Source: Rhizobium lentis
Lineage (GTDB): Bacteria; Pseudomonadota; Alphaproteobacteria; Rhizobiales; Rhizobiaceae
Reading direction: 5' to 3'
DNA length: 64,000 nucleotides
NCBI RefSeq assembly: GCF_014200175.1
Contig: NZ_JACHBD010000006.1
Location: 186,001-250,000, forward strand
The notes beneath the pieces were generated by a model. The model was given only the letters and a program-made list of their open reading frames with translations. It searched no databases and was not told the DNA's origin. Of this stretch, positions 53,965 through 62,874 are shown one piece after another. Within the stretch, counting starts at the first letter, position 1. Every line of letters starts with the position of its first letter. Both the position numbers and the translations under genes were made by a program.

Positions 53965-54750
53965 TTATCGGTAACCGGCTTCGCCGGCCTGGTGCAGTCT
54001 CGGGCCGCGTTCGACGATCGGCTCCAGCGCCTTTTCTACCGGCACATTTGGAGCATCAGTAATGCCGGTCAACGCCGCTTCAGGGTTATAGGCCCACTTG
54101 ACGCCGTTGATCAGCACCGTCTGGACGGTGGCGTCGTGATAGGTCGGATAGGTCTCGTGGCCGGGGCGGAAATAGAAGATGTTGCCGGCGCCGCGGCGCC
54201 AGGTCAGGCCCGAGCGGAACACCTCGCCGCCCTGGAACCAGGAGATGAACACCGTTTCCAGCGGCTCCGGCACCGAGAACTGCTCGCCGTACATTTCCTC
54301 GTTCTCCAGCTCGAAATGCTCGCCGATGCCGGCGGCGATCGGATGGCGCGGATTGATCGTCCACAGCCGCTCGCGCTCGCCCGCCTCGCGCCATTTCAGT
54401 GCACAGGGCGTGCCCATCAGCCGCTTGAATATCTTCGAGAAATGGCCGGAATGCAGCACCAGCAGGCCCATGCCCTCCCAGACGCGCTTGGCGACGCGTT
54501 CGACGACGACGTCGGAGACCGCACCGTGATCCTTGTGGCCCCACCAGGTCAGCACATCGGTTTCGGCAAGCCGGGCTTCGCTGAGGCCATGTTCCGGTTC
54601 CTGCAGCGTCGCCGTCGTCGCCGAGATGGCGGGATCGGCATTCAGCGCATTGGCGATCGTCGTATGCATGCCCTCGGGATAGATGCCGCGAACGATCTCA
54701 TTGGTGGTCTCGTGAATATTTTCACCCCACACAATGGTGCGAATGGTCAT
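53965..54750 (-). CDS. thuA: ThuA: trehalose utilisation protein
   Basis: The 261-residue protein belongs to the ThuA/class I glutamine amidotransferase-like superfamily, with [14 protein letters not shown] at the start, a [12 protein letters not shown] segment near 65-76 and [17 protein letters not shown] near 193-209. ThuA is required, with ThuB, for use of trehalose and maltitol in S. meliloti and is induced by the ABC transporter genes upstream. It lies between thuK and thuB. Confidence 0.92.
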   Translation of the reverse strand: MTIRTIVWGENIHETTNEIVRGIYPEGMHTTIANALNADPAISATTATLQEPEHGLSEARLAETDVLTWWGHKDHGAVSDVVVERVAKRVWEGMGLLVLHSGHFSKIFKRLMGTPCALKWREAGERERLWTINPRHPIAAGIGEHFELENEEMYGEQFSVPEPLETVFISWFQGGEVFRSGLTWRRGAGNIFYFRPGHETYPTYHDATVQTVLINGVKWAYNPEAALTGITDAPNVPVEKALEPIVERGPRLHQAGEAGYR

Positions 54751-54811
54751 GTCATTCTCTCCTTGTCATAAAACGGATCGAGTCTTGGGAGGAACATCGA
54801 TCCTGGGAAGG

Positions 54812-55837
54812 TCAGGCAGCCTGCATGGATTGACGCTCGAGCGCCCGGCCCGAACGATCGAAGCGGTGGACGTGGCCGCCAAGCGGGGCAAGGCCAAGCG
54901 TCTGGCCCGGCTCGTGGCGGGAAACCCCGGCCTCCCGCACGATGAGCGGCTCGTCCGTTCCGATGTCCACATAGACGAAGCTATCGGAGCCAAGGATTTC
55001 CGAGTGGACGACAGTGCCGCTCCAAACCGGCGACTCGGCCGTGATACGAATATGCTCGGCGCGCACTCCTATCGTATGGCTGCCATAGGGCTGGGCCAGT
55101 TCGCCCGACAGAAAGTTCATTTTCGGCGAGCCGATGAAGCCGGCCACGAAGAGCGAATTCGGGCTTTCGTAAAGCTCCAGCGGCGTGCCGATCTGCTCGA
55201 TGACGCCGTCCCTCAACACGCAAATCCGATCGGCGAGCGTCATGGCCTCGACCTGATCATGCGTCACATAAATCATCGTCGTATTGTGCATGCTGCGATG
55301 AAGCTTGGCGATTTCCAGCCTCGTCGCGACTCGCAGCGCCGCATCGAGGTTGGACAGCGGCTCGTCAAAGAGAAAGACTTTCGGATTGCGGACGATCGCC
55401 CGGCCGATCGCGACGCGCTGACGCTGGCCACCGGAAAGCTGTCGCGGTAGGCGGTCCAAGTAGGCTGAGAGCTGCAGCATGCCGGCCGCCTGCTCCACGC
55501 GCTCGCGGCATTCATCTCTGTTGCTCCCGGAAAGCTTCATGCCGAAAGCCATATTGTCGAACACCGTCATATGCGGGTAGAGCGCGTATGACTGGAACAC
55601 CATGGCGATCCCTCGCTTCGACGGCGCGTGGCGGTTCACCGTCTCGCTATCGAAGGAAAGCGTCCCTGAGGTGATGTCCTCGAGGCCGGAGATAAGCCGG
55701 AGCAGCGTGGACTTGCCGCATCCCGACGGCCCCACGAACACCATGAACTCGCCGCGGCGGATGTCCATCGTTACGCCCTTGATGACCTCGAAGGCGCCGA
55801 AGCTCTTGCGGATATTTTCCAGTTGGATCTCTGCCAT
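54812..55837 (-). CDS. thuK: ThuK: trehalose/maltitol ABC transporter ATPase
   Basis: The 341-residue ATPase is of the MalK/UgpC family, with Walker A GPSGCGKST (37-45), signature LSGGQRQR, Walker B VFLFDEPLSNLDA and a C-terminal regulatory domain (VRAEHIRITAESPVW). It energises the ThuFG permeases. It starts 11 bp after the thuG stop. As a MalK-type protein it could also serve the permease pair at 14036-15789, which has no own ATPase. Confidence 0.92.
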   Translation of the reverse strand: MAEIQLENIRKSFGAFEVIKGVTMDIRRGEFMVFVGPSGCGKSTLLRLISGLEDITSGTLSFDSETVNRHAPSKRGIAMVFQSYALYPHMTVFDNMAFGMKLSGSNRDECRERVEQAAGMLQLSAYLDRLPRQLSGGQRQRVAIGRAIVRNPKVFLFDEPLSNLDAALRVATRLEIAKLHRSMHNTTMIYVTHDQVEAMTLADRICVLRDGVIEQIGTPLELYESPNSLFVAGFIGSPKMNFLSGELAQPYGSHTIGVRAEHIRITAESPVWSGTVVHSEILGSDSFVYVDIGTDEPLIVREAGVSRHEPGQTLGLAPLGGHVHRFDRSGRALERQSMQAA

Positions 55838-55848
55838 GTCTTACTCCC

Positions 55849-56679
55849 TCAACCCTTGACGCCGCCGGCGGTCAGCCCGGAAATGATCCGGCGCTGGAAT
55901 ATCAAAACAAGCACCACAACCGGCACGGTGACGATCACCGACGCCGCCATGATGTTGCCCCAGGGGATCTCGAATTCGCTGTTGCCCGAAAGCAGGGCGA
56001 TGGCGACCGGGACGGTACGCTGTGTATCCGACGACGTGAAGGTCAGCGCAAAAAGGAACTCGTTCCACGCGGTAATGAAGGCGAGCAGCCCTGTTGTCAC
56101 CAGTGCCGGCCACATCAGCGGCATGAAAACCTGGGTGACGATGACCCATGGCGAGGCGCCATCGACGATCGCCGCCTCCTCGATCTCGATCGGTAATTCA
56201 CGCATGAAGGTCGTCAGCACCCAGACGGTGAACGGAAGCGTGAAGATCATGTAGGAAAAAATCAGCGCGAAGGGCGTATTGAAGATGCCGATCCAGCGAA
56301 TGAGCTCGAAGAGGCCGGCAAGGACGGCAATCTGGGGAAACATCGACACTGAGAGGATGGTCAGCATCAACAGCGCCCGCCCGCGGAAATGCACCCGAGC
56401 CAGAGCGAAGGACGCGGTGATCGAAAGCAACAGCGACGCTGAAACCACGACACAGGCGATCATTGCGGAATTCGCGAGGCTACGGACGAAACCGCCCTGA
56501 CCCATCACGGAGGTATAGTTGCCGAACGAGATCGAGGTCGGCCAGTAATCGACCTGGAAAAGGGCCGTGCCAGTCTTCAGGCTCGTGAGGATCGCATAGT
56601 AAAACGGAAAGACCGCAATGACGACGATGATCGTGACGAGCAGGTAGAAGAGCGTATTCTTGGTGATCGACAGCAGCAT
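55849..56679 (-). CDS. thuG: ThuG: trehalose/maltitol ABC transporter permease (MalG-type)
   Basis: The 276-residue inner-membrane protein has six helices and the EAA loop (IEIEEAAIVDGASPWVIVTQVFMPLM, about 185-210). The C-terminus FQRRIISGLTAGGVKG is typical of MalG-like permeases. Its start overlaps the thuF stop by one base. With ThuF it forms the transporter pore. Confidence 0.92.
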   Translation of the reverse strand: MLLSITKNTLFYLLVTIIVVIAVFPFYYAILTSLKTGTALFQVDYWPTSISFGNYTSVMGQGGFVRSLANSAMIACVVVSASLLLSITASFALARVHFRGRALLMLTILSVSMFPQIAVLAGLFELIRWIGIFNTPFALIFSYMIFTLPFTVWVLTTFMRELPIEIEEAAIVDGASPWVIVTQVFMPLMWPALVTTGLLAFITAWNEFLFALTFTSSDTQRTVPVAIALLSGNSEFEIPWGNIMAASVIVTVPVVVLVLIFQRRIISGLTAGGVKG

Positions 56680-57665
56680 CAGCGTTCCTCCCCGCCGAGC
56701 CTGACGCGGCCGAGCCAGATATAAAGGATGGTGACGGAGGCAATGATCAGGAAAAGCACCGTCGAGGCGGTCGCGCCGTAGGCGAACTTGTCGAAGTCGA
56801 ACAGGTTCTCGCGCGCCATGACGGACATGGTCTTCGTCTGAGCATTGTTCGGCGTCAGCACATAGATCAGATCGAAGATGCGCATCGCGTCCAGCATCCG
56901 GAAGATCACGGCAACCATGATGGCGGGGCGGATCAGCGGCAGAGTCAGGCGCCAGAAAACCTTGATTGGATTGACGCCGTCGATCTTGGCGGCCTCGTAG
57001 ATATCGCCCGGAACCATCTGCAGTCCGGCAAGGATCAGAAGCGCCATGAAGGGCGTCGTCTTCCAGACGTCGACGATCAGCACCGCGACCATCGCTGTCT
57101 CAGGATTGGCGGTCCAGGCGATCTTCTCGGTGATAAGGCCGAAGCCGAGCAGGATGTCGTTCAGAATGCCGAACTGGTCATTGAGCATCCAGGCCCACAT
57201 TTTGGCCGAGACGATCGTTGGGATCGCCCAGGGAATGAGGATTGCGGCTCGAACAATGCCGCGCCCGACGAACCGTGCGTTTAGCACCAGCGCGACGATC
57301 AATCCGAGCACGGTCTCGATCGTAACCGAAAGCACGGTGAACTTGGCCGTGTTCCACACGGCTTTCCACCACACCGGATCGGCCAGCAGCCCGCGATAGA
57401 CGGTCTTTCCGCTCTTCAGCGTCACCCACGATAGATAATTGTCAAAGCCGACGAAGCGAGCGTTGCCGAGATCGTTGAGCGATGCATTCGTGAAGCTGAA
57501 ATAGATCGTTCTGAACAGCGGCCAGCCGGCGACGATCGCCAGGATCAGCAGCGTCGGCGCCAGAAACAGCCAAGCCGATCGAATGCGCTCGGATCGCAGC
57601 TCGGTAGAGGCTCTGAGAGTGGAAACCCTTGGTGCAACTGCTTGCGGAACTACGATTTCAGTCAT
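56679..57665 (-). CDS. thuF: ThuF: trehalose/maltitol ABC transporter permease (MalF-type)
   Basis: The 328-residue inner-membrane protein has six helices and an EAA loop (GDIYEAAKIDGVNPIKVFWRLTLPLI, about 222-247). It follows thuE by 67 bp. Order thuE-F-G-K-A-B with the divergent thuR is the same as described in S. meliloti, which makes the assignment firm. Confidence 0.92.
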   Translation of the reverse strand: MTEIVVPQAVAPRVSTLRASTELRSERIRSAWLFLAPTLLILAIVAGWPLFRTIYFSFTNASLNDLGNARFVGFDNYLSWVTLKSGKTVYRGLLADPVWWKAVWNTAKFTVLSVTIETVLGLIVALVLNARFVGRGIVRAAILIPWAIPTIVSAKMWAWMLNDQFGILNDILLGFGLITEKIAWTANPETAMVAVLIVDVWKTTPFMALLILAGLQMVPGDIYEAAKIDGVNPIKVFWRLTLPLIRPAIMVAVIFRMLDAMRIFDLIYVLTPNNAQTKTMSVMARENLFDFDKFAYGATASTVLFLIIASVTILYIWLGRVRLGGEER

Positions 57666-57732
57666 GAAACGCCTCTCCCCCGTTGGCTCGTCCGAAACCG
57701 GGCCGGCGACTTCACAGCCGCCGGCCGGAATC

Positions 57733-58998
57733 TCACCAGGCGTCGCCCTTGAGGGTGGTCAGGTCGGCTTCGAGAAGCTCGAGGTTCTCGGCGGCCGAGC
57801 CGCTGCCGGACAGCGTGTTGTGCACGGCCGTCCAGAACTTCGAAGACACCTCGTTGTACTTCACCTTGGCCGTCGCCGAAGGACGCGGCACCGCGTCCTG
57901 GAAGATCGGTTTCCAGTTCGGCATGAAGGGCTGTGCGGCGGCAACATCCTTGTCATCATAAAGGTCGGTCAATGTCGGCAAATTGGACAGCTCGACGGCA
58001 CGCGCCTTCTGAACCTCTTTCGATGCCATGAATTTTACGAGCGCGATGGCCGCGTCCTGCTTTTCGGAATATTTCGAAACCGCAAGGTTCCAGCCGCCAA
58101 GCGTCGAGGACGGCTTGTCGCCGGCGGCCGCGACCGGCAGTGTCATGACGTCGAACTTGCCCCTCACGGCGCTGTCGGCGCCATTGCCGAGGGAATAGGC
58201 ATAGGGCCAATTGCGCATGAAGACGGCGTTGCCGGTCTGCCAGACGCCGCGCGATTCCTCTTCCTGATAGGCGAGCACGCCGGGCGGTGAGATCGTGCCG
58301 ATCCAGCTCTTGGCGCGGTCAAGCGCTGCTGCCGCCTTCTCGTTGTTGATCGAGATCGTCCCGTCCGGCTCGACGATCTGGCCGCCGCCCGACGACTTCA
58401 CCCATTCCAGCGCGTTGCAGGTCAGCCCTTCATAGGAATTGCCCTGGAAGACGTAGCCCCAGATGTCCTTCTGTCCGGCCTGGCGTTCCTTGTCCTGAAC
58501 CTCTTTGGCGGTTGCGGCCATCTCGTCCCAGGTCTTCGGCGGCTGCTTCCCGTATTTCTCCAGCAGGTCCTTTCGGTAAAACAGCGCCGGCGCGTCGGTA
58601 AACAACGGCAGCGCCACCAGCCGGCCATTGACCGTCTGCGAGGCAATGATCGACGGGAAAAACTGGCCGGCCACATCCTTGGTGGCCTCCTTGAGATCGA
58701 TGAACTGATCGGCAAGCTGCGGCGCCCAGATGACGTCGGTCTGATAGACGTCGATGTCCTTGTTTCCAGCGGCGAGCCACAGGCGATATTGAGAGAACTG
58801 CTCGCTGCTCGAGGACGGCATCGTTACGAGCTTGACCTGATTGCCGGTCTCCTTCTCGAAAATTGCGAGTTGCTTGTTGAGGAATTCGACGTTTTTCCCC
58901 GTCGTGTTGGCGGCAAACGAAATCTCGGCGGCACGGATCGGGCCGGCGACTGCGATGGCGACTGCGAGCGCGGAAACACCTAATGCAAACTGTTTCAT
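57733..58998 (-). CDS. thuE: ThuE: trehalose/maltitol-binding protein
   Basis: The 421-residue protein has a Sec signal peptide (about 1-22, ending RA-AEI) and a family 1 oligosaccharide-binding domain; the NGRLVALPLFTDAPALFYRKDLLEKYG segment and the QGNSYEGLTCNALEW region are typical. It is the first gene of the thu operon. A GGGAGGAG site precedes the ATG, and an imperfect copy of the ThuR-type operator lies 17 bp upstream. Confidence 0.93.
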   Translation of the reverse strand: MKQFALGVSALAVAIAVAGPIRAAEISFAANTTGKNVEFLNKQLAIFEKETGNQVKLVTMPSSSSEQFSQYRLWLAAGNKDIDVYQTDVIWAPQLADQFIDLKEATKDVAGQFFPSIIASQTVNGRLVALPLFTDAPALFYRKDLLEKYGKQPPKTWDEMAATAKEVQDKERQAGQKDIWGYVFQGNSYEGLTCNALEWVKSSGGGQIVEPDGTISINNEKAAAALDRAKSWIGTISPPGVLAYQEEESRGVWQTGNAVFMRNWPYAYSLGNGADSAVRGKFDVMTLPVAAAGDKPSSTLGGWNLAVSKYSEKQDAAIALVKFMASKEVQKARAVELSNLPTLTDLYDDKDVAAAQPFMPNWKPIFQDAVPRPSATAKVKYNEVSSKFWTAVHNTLSGSGSAAENLELLEADLTTLKGDAW

Positions 58999-59014
58999 GA
59001 TCTCCTCCCAGAAA

Positions 59015-59030
59015 TTGAAATCGATTTGGC
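59015..59030. promoter_or_regulatory. ThuR-type operator near thuE (imperfect copy)
   Basis: TTGAAATCGATTTGGC matches the perfect palindrome at 59173-59188 over its first 13 bases and is centred 24 bp before the thuE start. This is where a LacI-type repressor would block thu transcription. Confidence 0.65.
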
Positions 59031-59172
59031 TCGCAGAACATTGCAGAAGGCCTTGGCCGCGTCAATACGCCAATTGGACACTTTTCAGTTGCAGATTGCG
59101 CAACTTTTAACACCATATACACTTCAAAAGGAAACTTATGGCCTTTGCACGCGATGCCTTTAACTGCCAAAT

Positions 59173-59188
59173 TTGAAATCGATTTCAA
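59173..59188. promoter_or_regulatory. ThuR-type operator near thuR (perfect palindrome)
   Basis: TTGAAATCGATTTCAA is a perfect 16-bp palindrome with the CG centre favoured by LacI-family proteins. It is 79 bp before the thuR start, in the 268-bp region between thuE and thuR, and about 158 bp from the second site, spacing that permits looping. Confidence 0.7.
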
Positions 59189-59266
59189 TCATACGTGAAT
59201 TGGGTATTTGCCCGTTGCGTACCGCCAACACATCGTCCATTGATTGCCCAGATAAAGAAGACACCG

Positions 59267-60280
59267 ATGAAACTTCGTGAATTCGCAAAGCAGCTTGGGC
59301 TTTCTCCGACGACGGTCAGCCGTGCGCTCAGCGGCTACCCGGAGGTGAGCGAAGCCACGCGCGCCCGGGTTGCAAGCGAAGCAATGCGGCTCGGCTATCG
59401 TCCCGACATCAATGCCGTGCGCCTGAAGACCGGACGAGCCGGAGCGATAGGCGTGATGATGGGACGTTCGGGAGAAATTCATTTCGCTGAATTCGTGTCG
59501 GGAATGGCGCAGCGCCTGGAAACGGCCGATACGGATATTCTCATCACACCCATCACCGCACACAATGATGACGACGAGATCCAGGCCTATCGACGCCTGG
59601 TCGAAAGCCGCCGGGTGGATGCAGTGATCATTCATTCGCCACGCCCCCAGGATCCTCGAATCGAGATGCTGAACAGCCTCGGCGTGCCTTTCCTGGTTCA
59701 CGGCCGCTCGGAGACCGAGCACGTTCATGCCTGGCTCGACATCGATAATGAAGGTGCCGTGCGCAGGTCCACCGAACACCTGCTCGATCTCGGGCACCGC
59801 CGCATCGCCATGATCAACGGCCTCAGGGGCAAAACCTATTCGATCCACCGCGAACAGGGTTTTCGGATTGCCCATCAGGAGCGCGGGCTCATCGCCGATC
59901 CCAACATGATGGTCTGCGATAAATTCTCCGACGAGAGCGGCTTTCGCCATGCCCGCTCCTTCCTTGAGAGAGCGAACGCGCCGACCGCCATCGTCGCCGG
60001 TTCCACGATGACGGCGCTCGGCGTTTACCGCGCCATCCGCTCGCTTGGGATGACGGTCGGGCGGGACGTCTCCGTCATCGCCCATGACGACGTCTTCCCT
60101 TATCTGACGGCCGAAAATATGGTGCCGTCACTCTCGACAACGCGATCTTCCATGCGTGCTGCGGGCACACGTTGCGCCGAGCTGACGCTGCAGCTTATTG
60201 CGGGGCGCGCCGCCGACGAGATCCACGAATTATGGCCGGTCGAGCTGATCCTGCGAGAAAGCACTGCGGCCCCGCGCTGA
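59267..60280 (+). CDS. thuR: ThuR: LacI-family repressor of trehalose/maltitol use
   Basis: The 337-residue protein has a LacI helix-turn-helix (LREFAKQLGLSPTTVSRALSGYPEVS, 3-28) and a sugar-binding effector domain with HAWLDIDNEGAVRRSTEHLLDLGHRRIAMI. It is divergent from thuEFGKAB and faces two matching palindromes, consistent with repression relieved by trehalose or a related sugar. The start is set at MKLRE; a frame open 24 codons upstream lacks homology and a ribosome-binding site. The repABC genes converge on it from the right. Confidence 0.9.
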   Translation: MKLREFAKQLGLSPTTVSRALSGYPEVSEATRARVASEAMRLGYRPDINAVRLKTGRAGAIGVMMGRSGEIHFAEFVSGMAQRLETADTDILITPITAHNDDDEIQAYRRLVESRRVDAVIIHSPRPQDPRIEMLNSLGVPFLVHGRSETEHVHAWLDIDNEGAVRRSTEHLLDLGHRRIAMINGLRGKTYSIHREQGFRIAHQERGLIADPNMMVCDKFSDESGFRHARSFLERANAPTAIVAGSTMTALGVYRAIRSLGMTVGRDVSVIAHDDVFPYLTAENMVPSLSTTRSSMRAAGTRCAELTLQLIAGRAADEIHELWPVELILRESTAAPR

Positions 60281-60411
60281 CAGATGCGGAACCCGCTTCG
60301 GCGGGAGATGGCAACGCGCGCGGCACCTCTCGCACCAGATCCGCGAACAAGCCGGCAATTAGAGTAAGGGTTGCCGGACGGGCCAACCGACTGCGTTGTC
60401 GCCGAAGTCCA

Positions 60412-61716
60412 TTAGCCGGCATTTCGCCTTACCCCGCCATTGGCCCTGAAGAGCGCCATCAGCATCGGGCCGATCGCAAATTCACCTCTCTCGGTCCTGC
60501 GGGTGAGATCGCGGAGATAACCGCCGGGCGAGTTGATGTGGCCTCCCCGTTCCAGGATGCAGGCGATCACCGTGGCGGCATTCTCCGGCCCCATGCCGGC
60601 GCAGGCTTCCTCATAAGCCGAGGGGCTGACGCCGAGCATTGAGCGCACGACGACGGCGGCCGACATCAGGTCGCGCCAATTTCCGATGGTTCCGCCGGGA
60701 CCGTAGTCAAGAATGGCGGGGCAGGCCTGCAGGACAAGGCCGAGCGGGAAGGATTGCAGGCTGTGGCCGGCGACAGGATTGGCTGCACCCGGCATCCTGC
60801 CACCCGCTCGGGCGTAAGGCCTCGGCGGTTTCAGCCTTTGCTCATCTGACGGCTCGGCCATCCCGTCATTGGTTGTCACTGCCTTTTCGCCCTGCTTCGT
60901 GTCGAAGCTTGGTTCAAGTTCATAAACGGAGTCGGGGTTTGAATTCTGTTTGTGACGCTCAATTTGAGACTCATTGGCGTCTATTTTTTCTCTTTTAATG
61001 TGCCTTTCCAGAAGGTTGACGGCTTCGTCGCGCAGCAGCTCCATCTCGTCGAGCAATGCGGCCAGCTCTTCGATGCCGGCCACCCGCGGAATTCTGGCGA
61101 CAAGATCGCGAAACATCATCGTCATCTGCTCCCAGTCGCCGGGTACCGCTTCGTCGATGGCCGCCGAAATCAGCTTGGAGATATCGCGCCGGCAGATCGT
61201 CAAGCGTTCTCTCGTCGCCCGGAGCAGCTCCCGGTCGGCGATCGCCTGGGCCGCGAGGCTTTCAATTTCGACTGCGCGGGCGAGAAGCGGCGCGACACTG
61301 AAACCGAAGGCCTCGCCGATCGCCCCTGCCCTGTCGCGGCGGGCGTAGCGCTTTCCATTCGGGCTGTCCTTACGCAGGATCAGGCCGGCCTCGACCAAGA
61401 CGGCGAGGTGACGTCGCAGCGTCGCCGGCGTCATGCCGCGGGCGCGCAGCGAAAGCTGGGCATTCGAGGGAAAGACGATCAGGCCTTTCTCCTCGGAAAT
61501 TTCATCGTCGGGATAGAAGGTCAGCAGCGCATCGAGCACCGTCAGCGCCCGATCGGTCACGCCGAGCGCCGGCCGCGCCTCGCAGATCGCCCGAAACAGC
61601 TTCCACTTGCTGCGCTTCATCCCCGGCTCGATCGTCTCGGCCAACTGCTGGCTTGCCAGCATGCCAAGCGACATCGGCCGCCGCCCAAAGGGCGTCGTCA
61701 CATATCCACTCTCCAT
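60412..61716 (-). CDS. repC: RepC: repABC plasmid replication initiator
   Basis: The 434-residue protein begins with the hallmark MESGYVTTPFGRRPM, followed by KWKLFRAICEARPALGV, LSLRARGMTPATLRRHLAVL (winged helix near 95-115) and GKRYARRD, all typical of RepC. RepC is the initiator and its gene usually contains oriV; the AT-rich stretch at about 60945-61010 inside it is the likely origin. The end is followed by a CCGGCAA/TTGCCGG hairpin at 60352-60377. RepC level is limited by the ctRNA encoded just upstream. Confidence 0.95.
   Translation of the reverse strand: MESGYVTTPFGRRPMSLGMLASQQLAETIEPGMKRSKWKLFRAICEARPALGVTDRALTVLDALLTFYPDDEISEEKGLIVFPSNAQLSLRARGMTPATLRRHLAVLVEAGLILRKDSPNGKRYARRDRAGAIGEAFGFSVAPLLARAVEIESLAAQAIADRELLRATRERLTICRRDISKLISAAIDEAVPGDWEQMTMMFRDLVARIPRVAGIEELAALLDEMELLRDEAVNLLERHIKREKIDANESQIERHKQNSNPDSVYELEPSFDTKQGEKAVTTNDGMAEPSDEQRLKPPRPYARAGGRMPGAANPVAGHSLQSFPLGLVLQACPAILDYGPGGTIGNWRDLMSAAVVVRSMLGVSPSAYEEACAGMGPENAATVIACILERGGHINSPGGYLRDLTRRTERGEFAIGPMLMALFRANGGVRRNAG
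60945..61010. other. AT-rich block inside repC, candidate oriV
   Basis: The middle of repC, near the segment coding for HIKREKIDANESQIERHKQN, is much richer in A and T than the surrounding gene. In repABC plasmids the replication origin lies in such an AT-rich part of repC. This is by position and composition only. Confidence 0.45.
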
Positions 61717-61775
61717 TTGCCTTCACCTTCGTTCAGGCAAAAGAAAACCATCCACCAATTTGGTGCCTAAGACGC

Positions 61776-61804
61776 TTGACTGTGATTCGTGGAAATGCGA
61801 TTCT
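61776..61804 (+). promoter_or_regulatory. Promoter of the countertranscribed RNA
   Basis: TTGACT (61776-61781) and GATTCT (61799-61804) are separated by 17 bp and point into the repB-repC spacer on the plus strand, opposite to repABC. A start near 61811 would give a short antisense RNA ending at the terminator near 61863. Confidence 0.6.
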
Positions 61805-61810
61805 CGATGT

Positions 61811-61863
61811 GCTTAAGATCTGAGAAGGGCTTCCACGACGGCGTCGTTGGGGGCCTTTTTCTT
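61811..61863 (+). ncRNA. repABC countertranscribed RNA (ctRNA, incompatibility factor)
   Basis: About 53 nt on the strand opposite repABC, in the 154-bp repB-repC spacer. It ends with a strong intrinsic terminator: GGGCTTCC-ACGAC-GGC-GTCGT-(T)-GGGGGCCT followed by TTTTTCTTTT, starting at 61827. This is the layout and length of the ctRNA described in R. etli p42d and other repABC plasmids, which pairs with the repC leader and lowers RepC synthesis. The 5' end is inferred from the promoter spacing. Confidence 0.8.
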
Positions 61864-61870
61864 TTGCGCG

Positions 61871-62872
61871 CTACGCTCCTCTGTGCTTTTTGAACTCCTG
61901 GAACAGGCCTTGCAGCCTTTCCTGGACGAATTGATCGAAACCGGGCGCGATCTTGCCGTCGAAGACGAAAGTAGCGCCGGATGCTGTCTTCTTGATCATC
62001 ACAGGCACGCCGCTGACTTCGGATTTGACCGCCGCCGGCCTTGGCGCCGCGGTCTTCTTCGTCGCCAAAGCGAATGCCTGGTGAAACCGCTCGTCGCTCG
62101 AAATTTTGCGCGCGTCGTCCGCGGACAACTCGGCGATGATCTTGCCGATATCGGCGCCTTCGAGCCACTCTCCGAGCTCCAGCCACCGCCGGCGACCGAT
62201 ATCGGGTGCAGCGCCAATGGCGTTTATCAGCTCCAAGGGCACCTGCCGCATGACGATCAGCATTCTCGACAGCGCCGCCTTATCCACGCTGAGAGCGGCC
62301 ATGATAGTGTCGCGTCCGAAGCCGCGTTCCTCGAGCCGCCACGCGAAGAGCGCGCGCTCGATATAGGAAAGATTGGTCCGGGCGCTGTTTTCCTGTCCCT
62401 GGCTGACGACCAGCTGGCCGTCGGTGAGATCGCGAACCACCGCACGCACGCGGATGCCGATCTCTTTGGCGGCTGCCAGGCGGCGATGGCCGTAGGCAAC
62501 CTGATAGCGCCCCTTTGTCTCGGGATGCGGACGCACCAGGATCGGAACCTGCTGCCCATGTTCGCGGATCTGCTCGACAAGCTCGGCCAGCTCGGCCGCG
62601 TCGATCGCCAGGCGGTCGCTGACGAAGGAGGCCTCGATCAGGCCGGGATCAAGCTCGACGATCGTCTGGCCCGCCGCAAGCTGCCGTTCCAGCTCGCTCG
62701 CCCGTTCCATTTTCTCGGTGATGTTGCCGAGCGTCTTGGTAATGCCGCCGACCGGCGCGCCGACACGCTCCTGCGGCACGAAGCCAGCGATCGGACGATT
62801 GTCGCGTGGCGCAATCGATTCCACCCTTGCCGGGCTCGGAGCGGAGATTTCGATGAGATTCTTGCGCGCCAT
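61871..62872 (-). CDS. repB: RepB: ParB-family plasmid partition protein
   Basis: The 333-residue protein starts MARKNLIEIS and has the ParB N-terminal domain (VRPHPETKGRYQVAYGHRRLAAAKEIG, about 115-141), then VSQGQENSARTNLSYIERALFA and a helix-turn-helix (FGRDTIMAALSVDKAALSRML, about 185-205). RepB binds parS sites and works with RepA to segregate the plasmid. It starts 2 bp after the repA stop. No clear parS (GTTnnnnGCnnnnAAC) was seen inside the window. Confidence 0.95.
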   Translation of the reverse strand: MARKNLIEISAPSPARVESIAPRDNRPIAGFVPQERVGAPVGGITKTLGNITEKMERASELERQLAAGQTIVELDPGLIEASFVSDRLAIDAAELAELVEQIREHGQQVPILVRPHPETKGRYQVAYGHRRLAAAKEIGIRVRAVVRDLTDGQLVVSQGQENSARTNLSYIERALFAWRLEERGFGRDTIMAALSVDKAALSRMLIVMRQVPLELINAIGAAPDIGRRRWLELGEWLEGADIGKIIAELSADDARKISSDERFHQAFALATKKTAAPRPAAVKSEVSGVPVMIKKTASGATFVFDGKIAPGFDQFVQERLQGLFQEFKKHRGA

Positions 62873-62874
62873 TT

